A stretch of DNA of 64,000 nt from Pycnococcus provasolii (Eukaryota; Chlorophyta; Pseudoscourfieldiophyceae; Pseudoscourfieldiales; Pycnococcaceae), in the NCBI GenBank assembly GCA_938743325.2, contig OW568888.1, positions 248,001-312,000 of the forward strand. The letters run 5' to 3'. The notes under the pieces are model-generated. The model ran no database searches. It worked only from the letters and a program-made list of their open reading frames with translations, and was not told the origin of the DNA. The stretch's first letter is position 1. Each line of letters opens with the position of its first letter. Positions 1 through 9,991 of this stretch are shown piece after piece. The position numbers were made by a program, and so were the translations under genes.

Positions 1-232
1 CCCCTGGTTGTCTAAGTTGTAAGACCACTCTTTTCTTTTCTTTTTCTACTTATTCTCTTCAGGTTGTTCCGTTCCCTGTTCGGGTTCGTTCGGGGGGACT
101 TCAAAACCGACCTTAATTAAAAACCTGTAAATACCGGACGTTTCCATAGTCTAGTTCGACGTGTGCTGGCGTTCATCTTTCCCCGGCCATCTTTCCTCGC
201 GGCTGATCTTTCCTTTTCAACCACCGGCCTTT

Positions 233-254
233 TGAGTGAGTGAGTGAGTGAGTG
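233..254. repeat. TGAG tetranucleotide microsatellite
   Basis: About five copies of TGAG lie 25 bases upstream of the start codon of the CNNM-like gene, inside its probable 5' leader. Positions 1-232 show no gene; they hold pyrimidine-rich and mixed sequence that could be promoter or leader. Confidence 0.8.
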
Positions 255-278
255 GTGACTCACAGTGGTTGACCCGTG

Positions 279-1790
279 ATGTTGAGTGACCACTCCTCGC
301 CGTCGAATTCGCCGCAAGAAGCAACCACTTCTCTCAGCTTCTCTATTGGAGCTTCTCTGACTCTTGTCGGTGTCGCGGGAACGATGGCCGGCTTGACCAT
401 GGGACTACTAGGAATCGACCCCATCGAACTCGAAGTCGCGAAGGAGGCGGGGGGAACGCCTGAACAAGCAAAACAAGCCAAGGCGGTGTGGACAGTCGTG
501 AAACAGCACCACAAACTACTCGTTACCCTGCTCCTCTGCAACGCAATGGCCAACGAGGCCTTACCGCTCTTCCTCGATAAACTGGGTAAGTGTACCTTAA
601 CATTCATCGCATATAAAAAACAACAATCACTAACAACCTAGCACACGAACTAAACAGTTCCCCCGCTTTGCGCCATCCTGCTGTCCGTTACACTCGTCCT
701 CGTCTTTGGGGAAATCATACCGAGCGCAATATTCACTGGACCGAAGCAGCTCGAGCTTGCCGCGCGCATGGTTCCTATCGTACGCCTGCTCATGCTCATC
801 TCCACGCCCATCTCGTGGCCTATCGCCAAGCTCCTCGACCTCGTCCTGGGAGAGGGACACGCGGCGACGAGGTTCAACCGGCGCCAAATACGCACGCTCA
901 TCAACCTGCACCTACAAAGCAAGCACCGGCAACACGCGCACGTCAGCGGTGCGGTGGACTTCAAGAGCTCGCACAACCCGGGGCCCGGGCTCTCTGAGGA
1001 CGAGGTCACGATCGTCGGCGAGACGCTCAAACTCGCGTCCAAGACGGTTGGCGGCATCATGACGCCGCTAGAGGAGGTGTGCATGCTCCCCGAGGACACG
1101 TGCTTCGACGAAAACACGCTCGCAGACGTCCTGGGATACGGTCACAGCCGCATCCCTGTGTTCCGCGGGCGCCGCGAGAATATCGTGGGCCTGCTCATGG
1201 TGAGGAATCTCATCGTGCTCAATCCGAACGAGTGCCGCCCGCTCAAGGGCATGCATCTGCGCCATCCGCTCGCGCTGCATCCTTCCGTCGGCTTGTTTGA
1301 GACGCTGAACGAGTTTCAAGTCGGCAAGAGCCACATGGCGATCGTGACACCCCAGGCAGAGGAGGTGATGCGCGCCTGGGCAAACGGTCACGATCTTCCG
1401 TCGAGCGTGCGCATACTGGGCATCATCACCGCCGAAGACGTTCTTGAGGAGCTTATTGGGGAGGAGATTCGCGACGAGAAGGACTACGCGGACCACCTGC
1501 TAGCAACCGACGCGGATCTCGAGAAGTCGCAGGGTATGGCGATCGCTAGCGGGGATCCCACGGGCGAGTCAGGATCGAGTGTTGGGGGCCACCTGGAACG
1601 TGAAAAGATGAAGATTGCCTGCGTGAAGCGCGCAACACGCAAATTCAAGCTCCTCGCCGAACGAAGCCGCCGACGCCGGTTGCTGCACACCCCTAGGGCT
1701 AGATCGCACAGCCAACACGAGAGCTTGTTCGACCAGAGGCGCGCGGCGAGCGTGGATGATGAGGAGAACGCGCGCCTTCTCGGTCCCTAG
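279..1790 (+). CDS. CNNM/Mam3-type DUF21-CBS transporter (metal/magnesium homeostasis)
   Basis: Two exons (279-585 and 658-1790) join in frame to give 479 residues. The N-terminal half is a DUF21/CNNM transmembrane domain: small-residue helices (ASLTLVGVAGTMAGLTMGLL), then a hydrophobic stretch across the splice junction ending in the family signature LVFGEIIPSAIFTGPKQ. The second half carries a CBS pair (MTPLEEVCML... GHSRIPVFRGRRENIVGLLMV... LGIITAEDVLEELIGEEI). Members of this family (yeast Mam3, animal CNNM, bacterial CorC) are membrane proteins linked to Mg2+ or other divalent-metal handling, with CBS domains binding nucleotide. The tail after the CBS pair is basic and Arg-rich. The splice reading is supported by the restored motif. 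An alternative GTG just upstream at 276 is not needed. TGTAA occurs at 1891-1895. The gene is convergent with the HPP gene. Confidence 0.93.
586..657 (+). repeat. Introner-like short intron (CNNM gene)
   Basis: A 72-nt GT-AG intron, phase 1. Its 3' half (an ACAATCACTAACAACCT block followed by CACGAA and TAAACAG) is nearly the same as in introns of the phosphatase (7713-7818, minus), WW-domain (29126-29200) and formamidase (46144-46227) genes. The CTAAC pentamer inside the block is a likely branch point. Confidence 0.65.
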
Positions 1791-1922
1791 CGCTTCAACA
1801 AAATTGCTAATGAATTGCGTTATAGTAAGTTTTACTCCTCGTATAATATAGACAATTGCTCGCGTATACACATGATTCTTATACACAAAATGTAAAAAGT
1901 AGTCCATCCATTTGCTTTGCTA

Positions 1923-3305
1923 TTATCTTGTAAACGTCGGCTGGAGTAGCCATGCGGTAGGATACTGCTTTTTCGGATGCGCGTTGTTGTACATGCTCGC
2001 GACGATCACGGAAATCGTTATCATCGCGAAGACGGGAGCACCCACGGCACGCCACTTCGCGTCAATCATGGGCTTCGCGCTCACCATGATCAGCGAGACG
2101 GCACCAGCGGGAGGGTGAGTGACGCCGAACAACGCCATGCCTGCAATCGCTAGACTCGGGCTGAGCGCCTGCGTTACCCATCGAGGTATGCCATCGCCCT
2201 TATCGTTCGCCGTCTCGGTCATGTAGTTTAGCACGATGCCAACGAGACACGCCATCAGATGGCCGTACAGAACGTTGCGCGGCTGGGCAAGAGGACTGTT
2301 GGGTGCGGCGAACAGTAGAGTGCACAGCGCACCCATACTGCCTAGAAGCAAACCGTACTCGCCGCTCGTCTCCTCGCTGATGAGCTTGTTGCCGCCGCTT
2401 AGCAAAATGAGCGTGATGAACACGCCGATGAAAATGTGCGCCGCCTGCTCGAGCTTGATCATTTTTGGCGTTGTTCCCTTCGCCGCACCTTTGAACTTAC
2501 TTGCGTAAGCCTTAAGTCGACTAGCCTTCTGCGGCACGTGCGCGAGGTCTTTCGGTGGCTTGAGCAGGCCGCTTCGCACGATCGATCGGAGCGAGCGCCA
2601 GGAGCGTGCAGCCTTGTTCGTGCGCTGCGCGAGGTACATGTGGCGAGGCAGTCGCGTTTGCACGAGAGCCGACACAGCCGCGGCTGATGCGCGCAGAAAT
2701 GGCATGGCGGATGCTCTCTCGCACGGCGCCACTGGGCGGTCAACGTCGTCTGGATCGTTCGACTTTTCAACAAATAGCACGATCACGCCGACGTTGCTGG
2801 CGAGCGTCAGGCCCGCGACGCGCTCGTACCTCGGCATAAGCTTCTCTATGCGCTCGTCTGGCGGAAGTTCCGGGTTGTTCGCAAGGCTGTCGAGTTCGCG
2901 AAAGTTGATGATTGCCTTTCCGTCGTCATCTTCCATCAGCACGGCAGCGTACCCGACGCCTGGCGGTGTAGGATCGGGCGTTTTTGTTCCCACGAGGGCG
3001 GCATCGTCCGCCGGCTTGCTACTCCACCTTGCCGTGAGGTGTAGCAAGTTTGCGTTCGACTGTTCGTCGTACGGACGTGTCCATAGCTCTGCCGCGCCCA
3101 CTCCGCCTGCGTCGCGCGAGATTGCTGCTAGGAGCGTGTTCGTCGCGTGCTTCCACGCGTGTTTATCCTTGCTGAAGGCGACGTCGTCGTCTAGCATGGC
3201 GGTGTGTTCTTCCCAGACGGGTGCGGGTGCACTTCCCACAATGTTGTTGTTATATCCTCCTATATTGATCGCCACAGCAGAGGCATGATCTTCTTTCTTC
3301 GCCAT
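1923..3305 (-). CDS. HPP-family integral membrane protein (possible plastid nitrite transporter)
   Basis: Single open frame of 460 residues. Residues about 285-450 form an HPP-family domain with four or so hydrophobic segments (HIFIGVFITLILLSGG; GLLLGSMGALCTLLF; a segment with NVLYGHLMACLVGIVLNY; MALFGVTHPPAGAVSLI) and the name-giving motif THPPAGA. Plant and cyanobacterial HPP proteins have been described as nitrite transporters of the chloroplast envelope, so nitrite movement is a family-based guess. The first ~280 residues are soluble, acidic then basic, and not recognised; they include a segment AAVLMEDDDGKAIINFRELD and a potential hydrophobic stretch LTLASNVGVIVLFVEK. This is a longer N-terminal extension than typical short HPP proteins. 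No clear transit peptide is visible. It is tail-to-tail with the CNNM gene. Confidence 0.85.
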   Translation of the reverse strand: MAKKEDHASAVAINIGGYNNNIVGSAPAPVWEEHTAMLDDDVAFSKDKHAWKHATNTLLAAISRDAGGVGAAELWTRPYDEQSNANLLHLTARWSSKPADDAALVGTKTPDPTPPGVGYAAVLMEDDDGKAIINFRELDSLANNPELPPDERIEKLMPRYERVAGLTLASNVGVIVLFVEKSNDPDDVDRPVAPCERASAMPFLRASAAAVSALVQTRLPRHMYLAQRTNKAARSWRSLRSIVRSGLLKPPKDLAHVPQKASRLKAYASKFKGAAKGTTPKMIKLEQAAHIFIGVFITLILLSGGNKLISEETSGEYGLLLGSMGALCTLLFAAPNSPLAQPRNVLYGHLMACLVGIVLNYMTETANDKGDGIPRWVTQALSPSLAIAGMALFGVTHPPAGAVSLIMVSAKPMIDAKWRAVGAPVFAMITISVIVASMYNNAHPKKQYPTAWLLQPTFTR

Positions 3306-3938
3306 GATGTGTCAATCAAGCAAGCAACAAGGTGGGCCAGTCAGTGAAGATACCGAGCACAAGAAGTCACAAAGACAAGGTGGTGATCCCAGACGATCGG
3401 TGCCACACCAAGCAAGCCAGAAGAATGATGACCAGTCAATTGTTGTGAACGAACGAGCGGCCGGGAGTGGGCAGTGACCTTGACCAGTGATGGTTGGCCG
3501 CGGCTGCAAGGCCAGTGCAAGGCCAGTGCAAGGCCAGTGCAAGGCCGCGGCGCATTCGCAACGCAACGCAACGCAACGCAGCTGTGCACACCACCGCTCG
3601 TCGCACCCTCTCCGACCCGCCGACTTTTTCTCCGACTGCACGTGTGTGGTGGACCCGCTCGTCGCGCTTTGGGTCCCCGAACGAACCCCCAATTCTAATT
3701 CCAATTCCGATCCCATCCTGATCCTGGGGAAAACGCAAACCCCCAAATCAAGTAACTTACGCTTACTTATTCCGATGTCTCAGGAAGATGTCACACGATG
3801 CTTAAGAGAGCAGTGGCGTACTATACAAAACCATTCGCATATCGGTATGTATTTTAAACGTAGATTAGAGAAGTAAACAAACACATGTACATTCAAAACA
3901 CGTGATACGGCCGTTCGACAAAGTAAGGTACTGTAACG
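3306..3938. other. Intergenic region with short tandem repeats
   Basis: Upstream of the HPP gene and downstream of shikimate kinase. No convincing gene. It contains three copies of a 12-bp unit (AAGGCCAGTGCA) at about 3508-3543, then CGCAA pentamer repeats at 3557-3581, and short AATTCC repeats around 3692-3710. Open frames here are repeat-driven and lack recognisable protein features. Confidence 0.6.
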
Positions 3939-4877
3939 TTACTCCATCGGTCTTATCTTGTAGTCTGTTCTTGTGAACCCGTCAGGCAAACCCTCCTGCT
4001 CCATGCGCGCCTCGTTCTTCAGCCGCCTCGCCTCGTCGTCCCTGAGCTTGTCCTCCATAGCATCCCGCATGCCCACCATGATGCGGCGAGCAACCTCCTC
4101 AGGACTCGCGCCCTTGCTGTCGTCCTTGCCCTTTCCCGCCGCTATGCTCACCTTCACGTCCGCGAGCTCGTAGCGGGAACGACGCGTCGCAAGCAAGTCC
4201 GCGAGACGCTTCGCCTCGTCTGCCACCTCCGGGTCGTCGGTTTTCAGCATAGGGCGTGCGGCTGAGCCTCCGTCGGCGAGCGCACGCGCGGCGAGCAGAG
4301 GCGCGTCACCCTCCAAGTAAACGCTCACGCCAACTCGCATATTCGCCCAGTTGGTGTCACGCACCGCGGCACCTCCCCCCGTGGCGACAACACATCTCAC
4401 GTACGACGAGATTTCGCGCAGGCACGCCGTCTCTAGTTCGCGGAACGCCTCCTCGCCTTCATCGGCGAAGACTTCAGGTATGCTCTTCCCCGCGACTTGC
4501 TCGACGGTATCATCGGCGTCAACGAACGTGTAGTTGAGCGCTTCAGCGAGTACGCGTCCCACGGTCGACTTTCCCGATCCCATCATACCCACAAGGAAGA
4601 TGGACGAATTTTCCAACTTTGGTGACAGTTCGTCCCCAAGTTCTTTCAAAATCGACGCTTTCAACTCCTCCGAACCTGACCCTTTCTTCAAAGAAGCCTT
4701 ATCCGAAGAAGAAGAGGATGAAGACGCACCCCCAAACCCCTTTGCAGCAGATACACGGGGAGTTACACGGACATGGCGCGCAGCATATCCATTACGACGA
4801 GCATTAAGGTTAAAATGTGACGCAGAATAAGAATGCGTCGTCTTTATTTGGAACGACGCCATACCTCCTCCGGGCAT
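3939..4877 (-). CDS. Shikimate kinase, plastid-targeted
   Basis: 312 residues. Shikimate kinase phosphorylates shikimate at the 3-hydroxyl in the plastid shikimate pathway to chorismate and aromatic amino acids. The first ~75 residues are rich in Ser, Arg and Ala, as in transit peptides. The kinase domain starts near residue 92 with IFLVGMMGSGKSTVGRVL (P-loop at about 97-105), followed by FVDADDTVE (substrate-binding Asp region), AFRELETACLREI (shikimate-contacting Arg), VVATGGGAAVR (the glycine-rich GGG motif) and an ARPML segment in the lid region. All these are in the order seen in plant SK. A C-terminal tail of ~30 residues extends past the domain. The upstream ATG (4877) and the next one (4862) are both possible starts. 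It shares a 253-bp divergent spacer with the formyltransferase gene. Confidence 0.92.
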   Translation of the reverse strand: MPGGGMASFQIKTTHSYSASHFNLNARRNGYAARHVRVTPRVSAAKGFGGASSSSSSSDKASLKKGSGSEELKASILKELGDELSPKLENSSIFLVGMMGSGKSTVGRVLAEALNYTFVDADDTVEQVAGKSIPEVFADEGEEAFRELETACLREISSYVRCVVATGGGAAVRDTNWANMRVGVSVYLEGDAPLLAARALADGGSAARPMLKTDDPEVADEAKRLADLLATRRSRYELADVKVSIAAGKGKDDSKGASPEEVARRIMVGMRDAMEDKLRDDEARRLKNEARMEQEGLPDGFTRTDYKIRPME

Positions 4878-5130
4878 GGAAGTTTGTTGTTGTGGATAAA
4901 CTCCCGGGGGAGGGGAGGGGAAGGGGGCGGCGCGTGATGTGATCGAGGAAGCTTTTCTCCCCCTGAAACCCGTTTAGGGGTTGGGTTTAGGCTGTTTGGG
5001 TTAGGGGTTTGCATTCTCCCCTGTCCTTTCACCCGGGTATGTAGGCGAACTCTCCAACCACTACCCAGTTGCGAATCATTCGCATTATTGGTTCGGCCGT
5101 CAGCGCTCTCCGGTGGGTGATCATCTAGAG
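4878..5130. promoter_or_regulatory. Divergent promoter region, shikimate kinase / formyltransferase
   Basis: The 253-bp spacer separates two divergent start codons, so it must hold both promoters. Around 4975-5015 it carries degenerate telomere-like G-rich repeats (GGGTTTAGG, GGGTTAGGGG) that resemble the plant telo-box family. No TATA box is obvious. Confidence 0.5.
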
Positions 5131-6546
5131 ATGTCCGCCATGCACATGACAAGTGTTCTCAAAGTCAAGTATTCTTGTCTTGGTAATATGATTCATATGG
5201 GTGGTGGTTCGTCTATAGTCAACTCAGGTCATTTCAGGCTTAAGCTCTCTGGGAGGATTAGCATAATCTCTCGGTCCTCTGGAGTTCGGGGGCGGACTCA
5301 TCATCTTTCTTCTTCAGCATCAGCGTCGTCAGCGTCGTCGTCACCCTCGTCGTCGTCGTCGTCTTATCAGAGTCAGAGTCAGAGTCAGACTTCATCACAA
5401 TCCGCGCGGTTTCCTAAGAGGTCTCTTGTGTTTCTGGGCACGCCCGACGTCTCTGCGAAACTCCTTTCGCGACTCTTCGAGGAATCTCGCCGTACGAACT
5501 TGTTCGAAATCAAAGCGGTCGTCACGCAACCGCCGAGAAGAAAAGGAAGGGGGAAGAAAGTTCAGCCAAGTCCCGTCGCGGCGATCGCGGAGGAACTCGG
5601 ATTTCAGAACGTCGACCTGACGGACGAAAGCAATGCCGACGCCGACGAAAATAAGCCTGTAATCTTGGCAACACCCAGTGCCAAAGATGGCGCACTTCTC
5701 GCGTTTCTCGAGAAGATGCAGCCTGACATATGCGTCACCGCCGCCTACGGAAACTTCCTGCCTCAACAATTTCTAGATATCCCCAAGGCTGGTACGCTCA
5801 ACGTTCACCCATCGCTCCTGCCGCGCTTTCGAGGTGCCGCGCCGGTGCAGCGTGCGCTGGAAACCCAAGAGAACGATACCGGAGTCGTCGTCGCGTACAC
5901 CGTACTGAAAATGGACGCGGGACCAGTTCTCGCGTCGCACACGATCGATGCATCGCCAGGTGCCGTGGACGGTGCGACGGACGCGTGCGTCGGTGACATG
6001 CAGGCGCCTGAGCTACTCGAGTACCTGTTCGAGCGCGGCGCCGACCTTCTCGTGGAGGAGCTTAAAAACGACGATGTGTGGAGTGGAGAGGCGCGCGAAA
6101 CACGAGCGACTGCACAGGACGACGCCGCTGCGTGTGCAGCGCCCATGATCGACAAGGAGGAAAGCTGGTTGGACCCCGCGAGAAATTCGGCGGAGGAGAC
6201 GCACGCAAAGGTGCGTGCATTTGCCGGGTGGCCAGGTACCAAGGTGCTCATGAGCTTCGTTGGCGACGCCGACGATCCAAGCTCGGCGACGATGGATGGA
6301 GCGGTGGAGGTTAAGGTGTTGGCTACACGACTGCTCAACAGCTCGGAGGTGACTGCTCCGCCTCCGGGCGTCATGGCGTGGCAGACGTCCTGCAAGGCGT
6401 GGTACCTTGGCTGCCACGGAGGAGGTGCGGTGGAGGTGGTGACACTTCAGCTTCCTGCAAAGAAACCTGTAGATGGCAAGGCTTTCCGCAACGGCTTCCA
6501 AAATCAAAAGGCTGTGCTATTCTTTGGCGGGACTGCTGAATCTTAA
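5131..6546 (+). CDS. Methionyl-tRNA formyltransferase, organellar
   Basis: 471 residues from the ATG at 5131. The enzyme formylates initiator Met-tRNA with 10-formyl-THF for translation start in plastid and/or mitochondrion. A ~90-residue Ser-rich, Arg-containing leader precedes the domain start (LVFLGTPDVSAKLLSRL). The catalytic Asn-His-Asp set is visible: LNVHPSLLPRFRGAAPVQRA (N and H, near residue 225) and MDAGPVLASHTI (Asp). The C-terminal domain (FAGWPGTKV... CHGGGAVEVVTLQLPAKKPVDGKAFRNGF) matches the tRNA-binding C-domain. There is a non-conserved insertion around TDESNADADENKP and ATDACVGDMQ. The single exon is convergent with the phosphatase gene. TGTAA lies at 6548-6552. Confidence 0.93.
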   Translation: MSAMHMTSVLKVKYSCLGNMIHMGGGSSIVNSGHFRLKLSGRISIISRSSGVRGRTHHLSSSASASSASSSPSSSSSSYQSQSQSQTSSQSARFPKRSLVFLGTPDVSAKLLSRLFEESRRTNLFEIKAVVTQPPRRKGRGKKVQPSPVAAIAEELGFQNVDLTDESNADADENKPVILATPSAKDGALLAFLEKMQPDICVTAAYGNFLPQQFLDIPKAGTLNVHPSLLPRFRGAAPVQRALETQENDTGVVVAYTVLKMDAGPVLASHTIDASPGAVDGATDACVGDMQAPELLEYLFERGADLLVEELKNDDVWSGEARETRATAQDDAAACAAPMIDKEESWLDPARNSAEETHAKVRAFAGWPGTKVLMSFVGDADDPSSATMDGAVEVKVLATRLLNSSEVTAPPPGVMAWQTSCKAWYLGCHGGGAVEVVTLQLPAKKPVDGKAFRNGFQNQKAVLFFGGTAES

Positions 6547-6649
6547 TTGTAACTGTATTTGGATTACTTTTCTTATTCGATGTGAATGGTGTGAATGGAC
6601 GACGGCCGTTGGACGAAGTAAACCCAGTTGCATTACTAAATGAACCATC

Positions 6650-8471
6650 CTAGCCCAAAACACGCGCGTAGTACGATGCCGTGGTCGCGGGGACGGGAGA
6701 GGCAGTCGAAGACCTCTTGGAAGGTCTCACGCCAAACCTGCCACGAGGAACACGTTCTCCCCACACCTCATTTCGTTTCATCTCCACTTCTTGTAGGTTT
6801 TGAGGAGCGAGCGAAAGTGTGCGCACTTCGCTACTATCGCCGTCGCATGAGGCACCGCTGCCCTTGACAATTTGGAATTCGTCACCATCGCCTTCGTTGC
6901 TCAGAAAGCGCACATTCATGCGCTGAGGCGATTCCGCGCGAAGAATCACACTTCCCGACTCGAAGAGCCCAACGCCCATGAGTGGGTGATTGAACTGTCC
7001 AGGATTTTTCTTCGACGCGCTGCCCGTCACGACGTACGCTGTTCCGCTCGTGACGTCGAGGCAATCACCATCGGCAGAATCTTGAACACGCTCATTATTG
7101 AACAGCGCACTTGTCGTGCGCTCGTACGCGTGCGAGTGTCCAGAAAGCACGATGTCGACGCCGTGCTTGTCGAACACGGGCACGAGACGTTGGCGTAGAA
7201 TGCTGTACTTGTGATCGGAATCTCGCGTGGTATCGTGGTGGCCTTTCGAGAAAAGTGGGTGGTGCATGTAGACGACAATCCAGTCTGCGGTTGTCCTCTC
7301 GAGATCGTCGACAAGCCACTTCTGGAACTTCGCGAAGTTCGGGTCGCCGTTCGGTAGAATTGCCGTGTGCTGTGAGTCGATCGAGATCACGTGCACGCCG
7401 CGACCAATGTCGAATGAGTGGTAGAGTTGCGATCCTCCACCACCATTGCTCTTCGATGATGCTGCTGCCGCCGCTGCTCCGCCACCACGAAGAAGAAATT
7501 GCTGGATGTCATTCGACGGAGCTTGAGGTGGCTTTAAGGATCCTGACGACGTCCGTCCGAAACGATCAAAGTGTGCGCCACGCTCCATGCCGAGCCGATT
7601 TGCAATCGCTTCGTGGTTGCCGACGGTAGCACTGACGGGAGCGAGCGCGAGCGCGGCGCCGAACATTCGAAAGAATTTGGCGTCGTACTCTGGCGCAGAC
7701 CCGATCTGGTACCTATATATCATTTACAGACAGTGGTGTGTGTTACCTTAGGTTGTTAGTGATCGTTCTTTTTGTCTGCCGACATGATGGATGGATGGTT
7801 GGTTAGAGGTAGACTTACGCGTTGTCGCCAAGAGCGAGCGTGGCATGCCACGGTATGAGCTGCTGGTCTTTCAGAAAGCGGTCAACCGTTTCCTTCGCCG
7901 TAGGCGATCCCTCTCCGCTGTCTCCAATCGCCCACAACGTAATTGGATACGAGGAAGAGGCTGATGTTGAGGGGTAGGTTCGGAACGCGAACGGGAAGGC
8001 TGCCGCTCCTCCTCCACCATTGTTGGGTAGCACCACCTGGTACTCGTAGATGGTGTTGGGCTGCAAAGAAGAAAGCGTGAAAGCGTATTCTCCGCTCGTT
8101 GTTGGTTTCGCCGTTGCCTTATTGACAGGAGATTCGTTTGTTGTTGTTGTTGTTGTTGATGATGTCGCGGAACGCTTCCGGTACTTGATGTGAACACCAT
8201 CACCTGCTGCTGCAGGTGATGCTGATGGCGGCATCCCGAAGGAAACTCCAACTCCAAAACCTCCTCCAGTAGCCGTCGTCGCAATCCTGACGGTGGCCTC
8301 GTTGGAAGAGACGGAGTCGAGGTACGGGCCACGCGTTACTAAAACAGGCGACGCAGCAGAGGCCACTGTTATCATCCCAACCGCTGCCATCACCAAAAAC
8401 ACAAGTACCACAATCCTCTTCATCAGTCCCACAGCCTGAGAAATCATCATCGTGGATACTACTACTGCCAT
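6650..8471 (-). CDS. Purple acid phosphatase (metallophosphoesterase), secreted
   Basis: Two exons on the minus strand (8471-7819 and 7712-6650) give 571 residues. The start at 8471 yields a signal peptide with a hydrophobic core (RIVVLVFLVMAAVGMITVASA). An N-terminal fibronectin-like domain (TRGPYLDSVSSNEATVRIATT ... SSLQPNTIYEYQVVL) precedes the metallophosphoesterase domain. The five metal-ligand blocks are present: GDSGEG, LGDNAY (restored exactly across the splice junction), GNHE, VYMHHPLFS and GHSHAYER. The family hydrolyses phosphate monoesters outside the cell or in vacuoles and typically helps phosphate acquisition. Low-complexity Gly/Ala and Thr runs interrupt surface loops. The 106-nt intron is introner-like. 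The gene is convergent with the formyltransferase. Confidence 0.93.
7713..7818 (-). repeat. Introner-like short intron (phosphatase gene)
   Basis: Read on the minus strand it begins GTAAGTCTACCTCTAACC and has a GATCACTAACAACCTAAG block towards its 3' end. These match the 5' block of the formamidase and WW introns and the 3' block of the CNNM intron, although the host genes are unrelated. Confidence 0.65.
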
Positions 8472-8866
8472 TGATTGTACACAACAAACTGATCCAGACA
8501 AACGAATGACGAACCAAACGAAGTGACACAATAAAACACACGAATAAGTTCACAGCTTCTTCTTTTGGTAAAGTTTCACATAGCAGTTACACACATGTAT
8601 CACACATCAGACGGCGGGAGTGGCAATTGCGACAGATTTGTGACGTCTCGGCGTCCTCGAAACTCCCTGGGACAAATTCACGGGGGGGAATTTGGGGATC
8701 CCGGTTCGGCATTTCACCCATTGTTGTTCAAGTCGGTTAGTCGGAGTCCGTCTGTGTCACGCACCGCGTCGACGACGACTCGCTTGAACTCAGGCAACTG
8801 AGCTCGTAGTAGTAGGTGCGCGAAGAAGAGCTCGCGCCGTGCGGCGTCACGAGAGTGCCGTGATGA

Positions 8867-9175
8867 TACGCAAGGCACCGCGTATCTGCTAAGAACAAGC
8901 TGAATGCGGAGTTGTGCGACTTCTATGGCCTGGTGGTGCATCGCAAGATGAAGTGGATACACTTCGTCTATACGCAGCGAAGCGAGGATACGTTTATCGG
9001 GCGAATGAGACACCTGTATGGCGATGATGCGCTCGTGGCTTATGGCAACTGGAGTCGCACGACGCAGATGCGCCACTTTGTACCGACCAAGGGTGTTGGG
9101 ATGCGACGCCTCATCTCGCGACACTTCGAGACCGTCTCGATCAACGAGTTTCGAACGTCAAATCTAGGGGTGTGA
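8867..9175 (+). pseudogene. Fanzor/TnpB-like transposon nuclease fragment
   Basis: An open stretch of ~100 codons without a good start encodes NKLNAELCDFYGL..., QRSEDTFIGRM, ALVAYGNWSRTTQMRHF, PTKGVGMRRLI and INEFRTSNL. This run (Gly-Asn/Asp-Trp-Ser, PTKG.G.RRL, then [ND]E[FY]RTS followed by the position where a zinc-ribbon Cys is expected) resembles the part of eukaryotic TnpB homologues (Fanzor) just ahead of the zinc ribbon and RuvC-III motif. Here the frame ends right after RTSNLG, so the ribbon and last catalytic Asp are absent. The upstream RuvC-I part is not recognisable either. It is therefore a relic, if the family call is right. The family is recalled from motif memory only. Confidence 0.42.
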
Positions 9176-9560
9176 GCACGTCGTATCTAGGTTACTTTGC
9201 GTCTGCAATCGAGGCAGCGCAAGCCTACGACACAAAAGTTCGCGAGAACATCCAAGCGACCAATTACACGCGGCACGGTCACAAAATCAACGCTCTTAGG
9301 CGCTTGAATTTTACCACATTGGATCACACATCGCAATCGATCGAGCTCAAGACTAGGTACTGAATATCGATCCATCACTCGCTTGTAGATTGTAATGATT
9401 TCCAAAGCATTTTGCACAGTGTTTCCATTGATACATGAATTTCAAGAAGCTCGTGATGCCACGGAAAGTTACAAGGGCGTGTCGTTCAATAAGGGAAATA
9501 CAAAAAATGGCATTCCATGGGTCGCCAGGATTTACATTGGACCAGAATGGCGGGGATAAT
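9172..9560 (+). pseudogene. AP2/ERF-like half-domain fragments
   Basis: Directly after the Fanzor-like fragment, in another frame, comes YLGYFASAIEAAQAYDTKV ... LNF, which reads like the C-terminal half of an AP2 DNA-binding domain (LG.F...EEAA.AYD...LNF). About 100 bases on, YKGVSFNKGNTKNGIPWVAR continuing to IYIGPEW reads like the N-terminal half of a second AP2 domain (YRGV....G.W.ARI). The order is C-half then N-half, the frames differ and stop codons separate them, so this looks like a broken multi-AP2 gene or a broken element-borne AP2 cassette. No intact gene was found between 8472 and 9991; TATATAGAATT repeats lie near 9820-9850. Confidence 0.4.
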
Positions 9561-9991
9561 CGGATGCGATCATGCAAAACAACAAAATCAATCTGACGTG
9601 GCCGAAAGCCCGAAAGAGTACGCCGACAAGTCTCGCGTGCCGCCGTGGGCGTCCGGGCGGGGGGGAAACAATTTGGCAGCAAGTCGAAAATGGTTTGAAA
9701 GAGCAGGGCGAGCAACTTCGAGAAGCTGCGCAGAGACGCATCGCGGCGAACTTGGCAGCCCATGCCTTCAACGTTTTGGCATCCGCGTCACAGTAAAAGT
9801 GCCCTCCAGCTTACCAGCTATATAGAATTAGGTTTCCCCAGCTATATAGAATTCCCCTCCCCCCTCCATTTTGTATTGTCTGAAGCGCGTCAGCTATGTG
9901 TCATGATGCGACTGGCATATAAGCCAAATGGAGTGACCGAAAAAATCCTTGTTTTACTTACTCTCCAAAAGTTTAGATATTACCTTAAATA

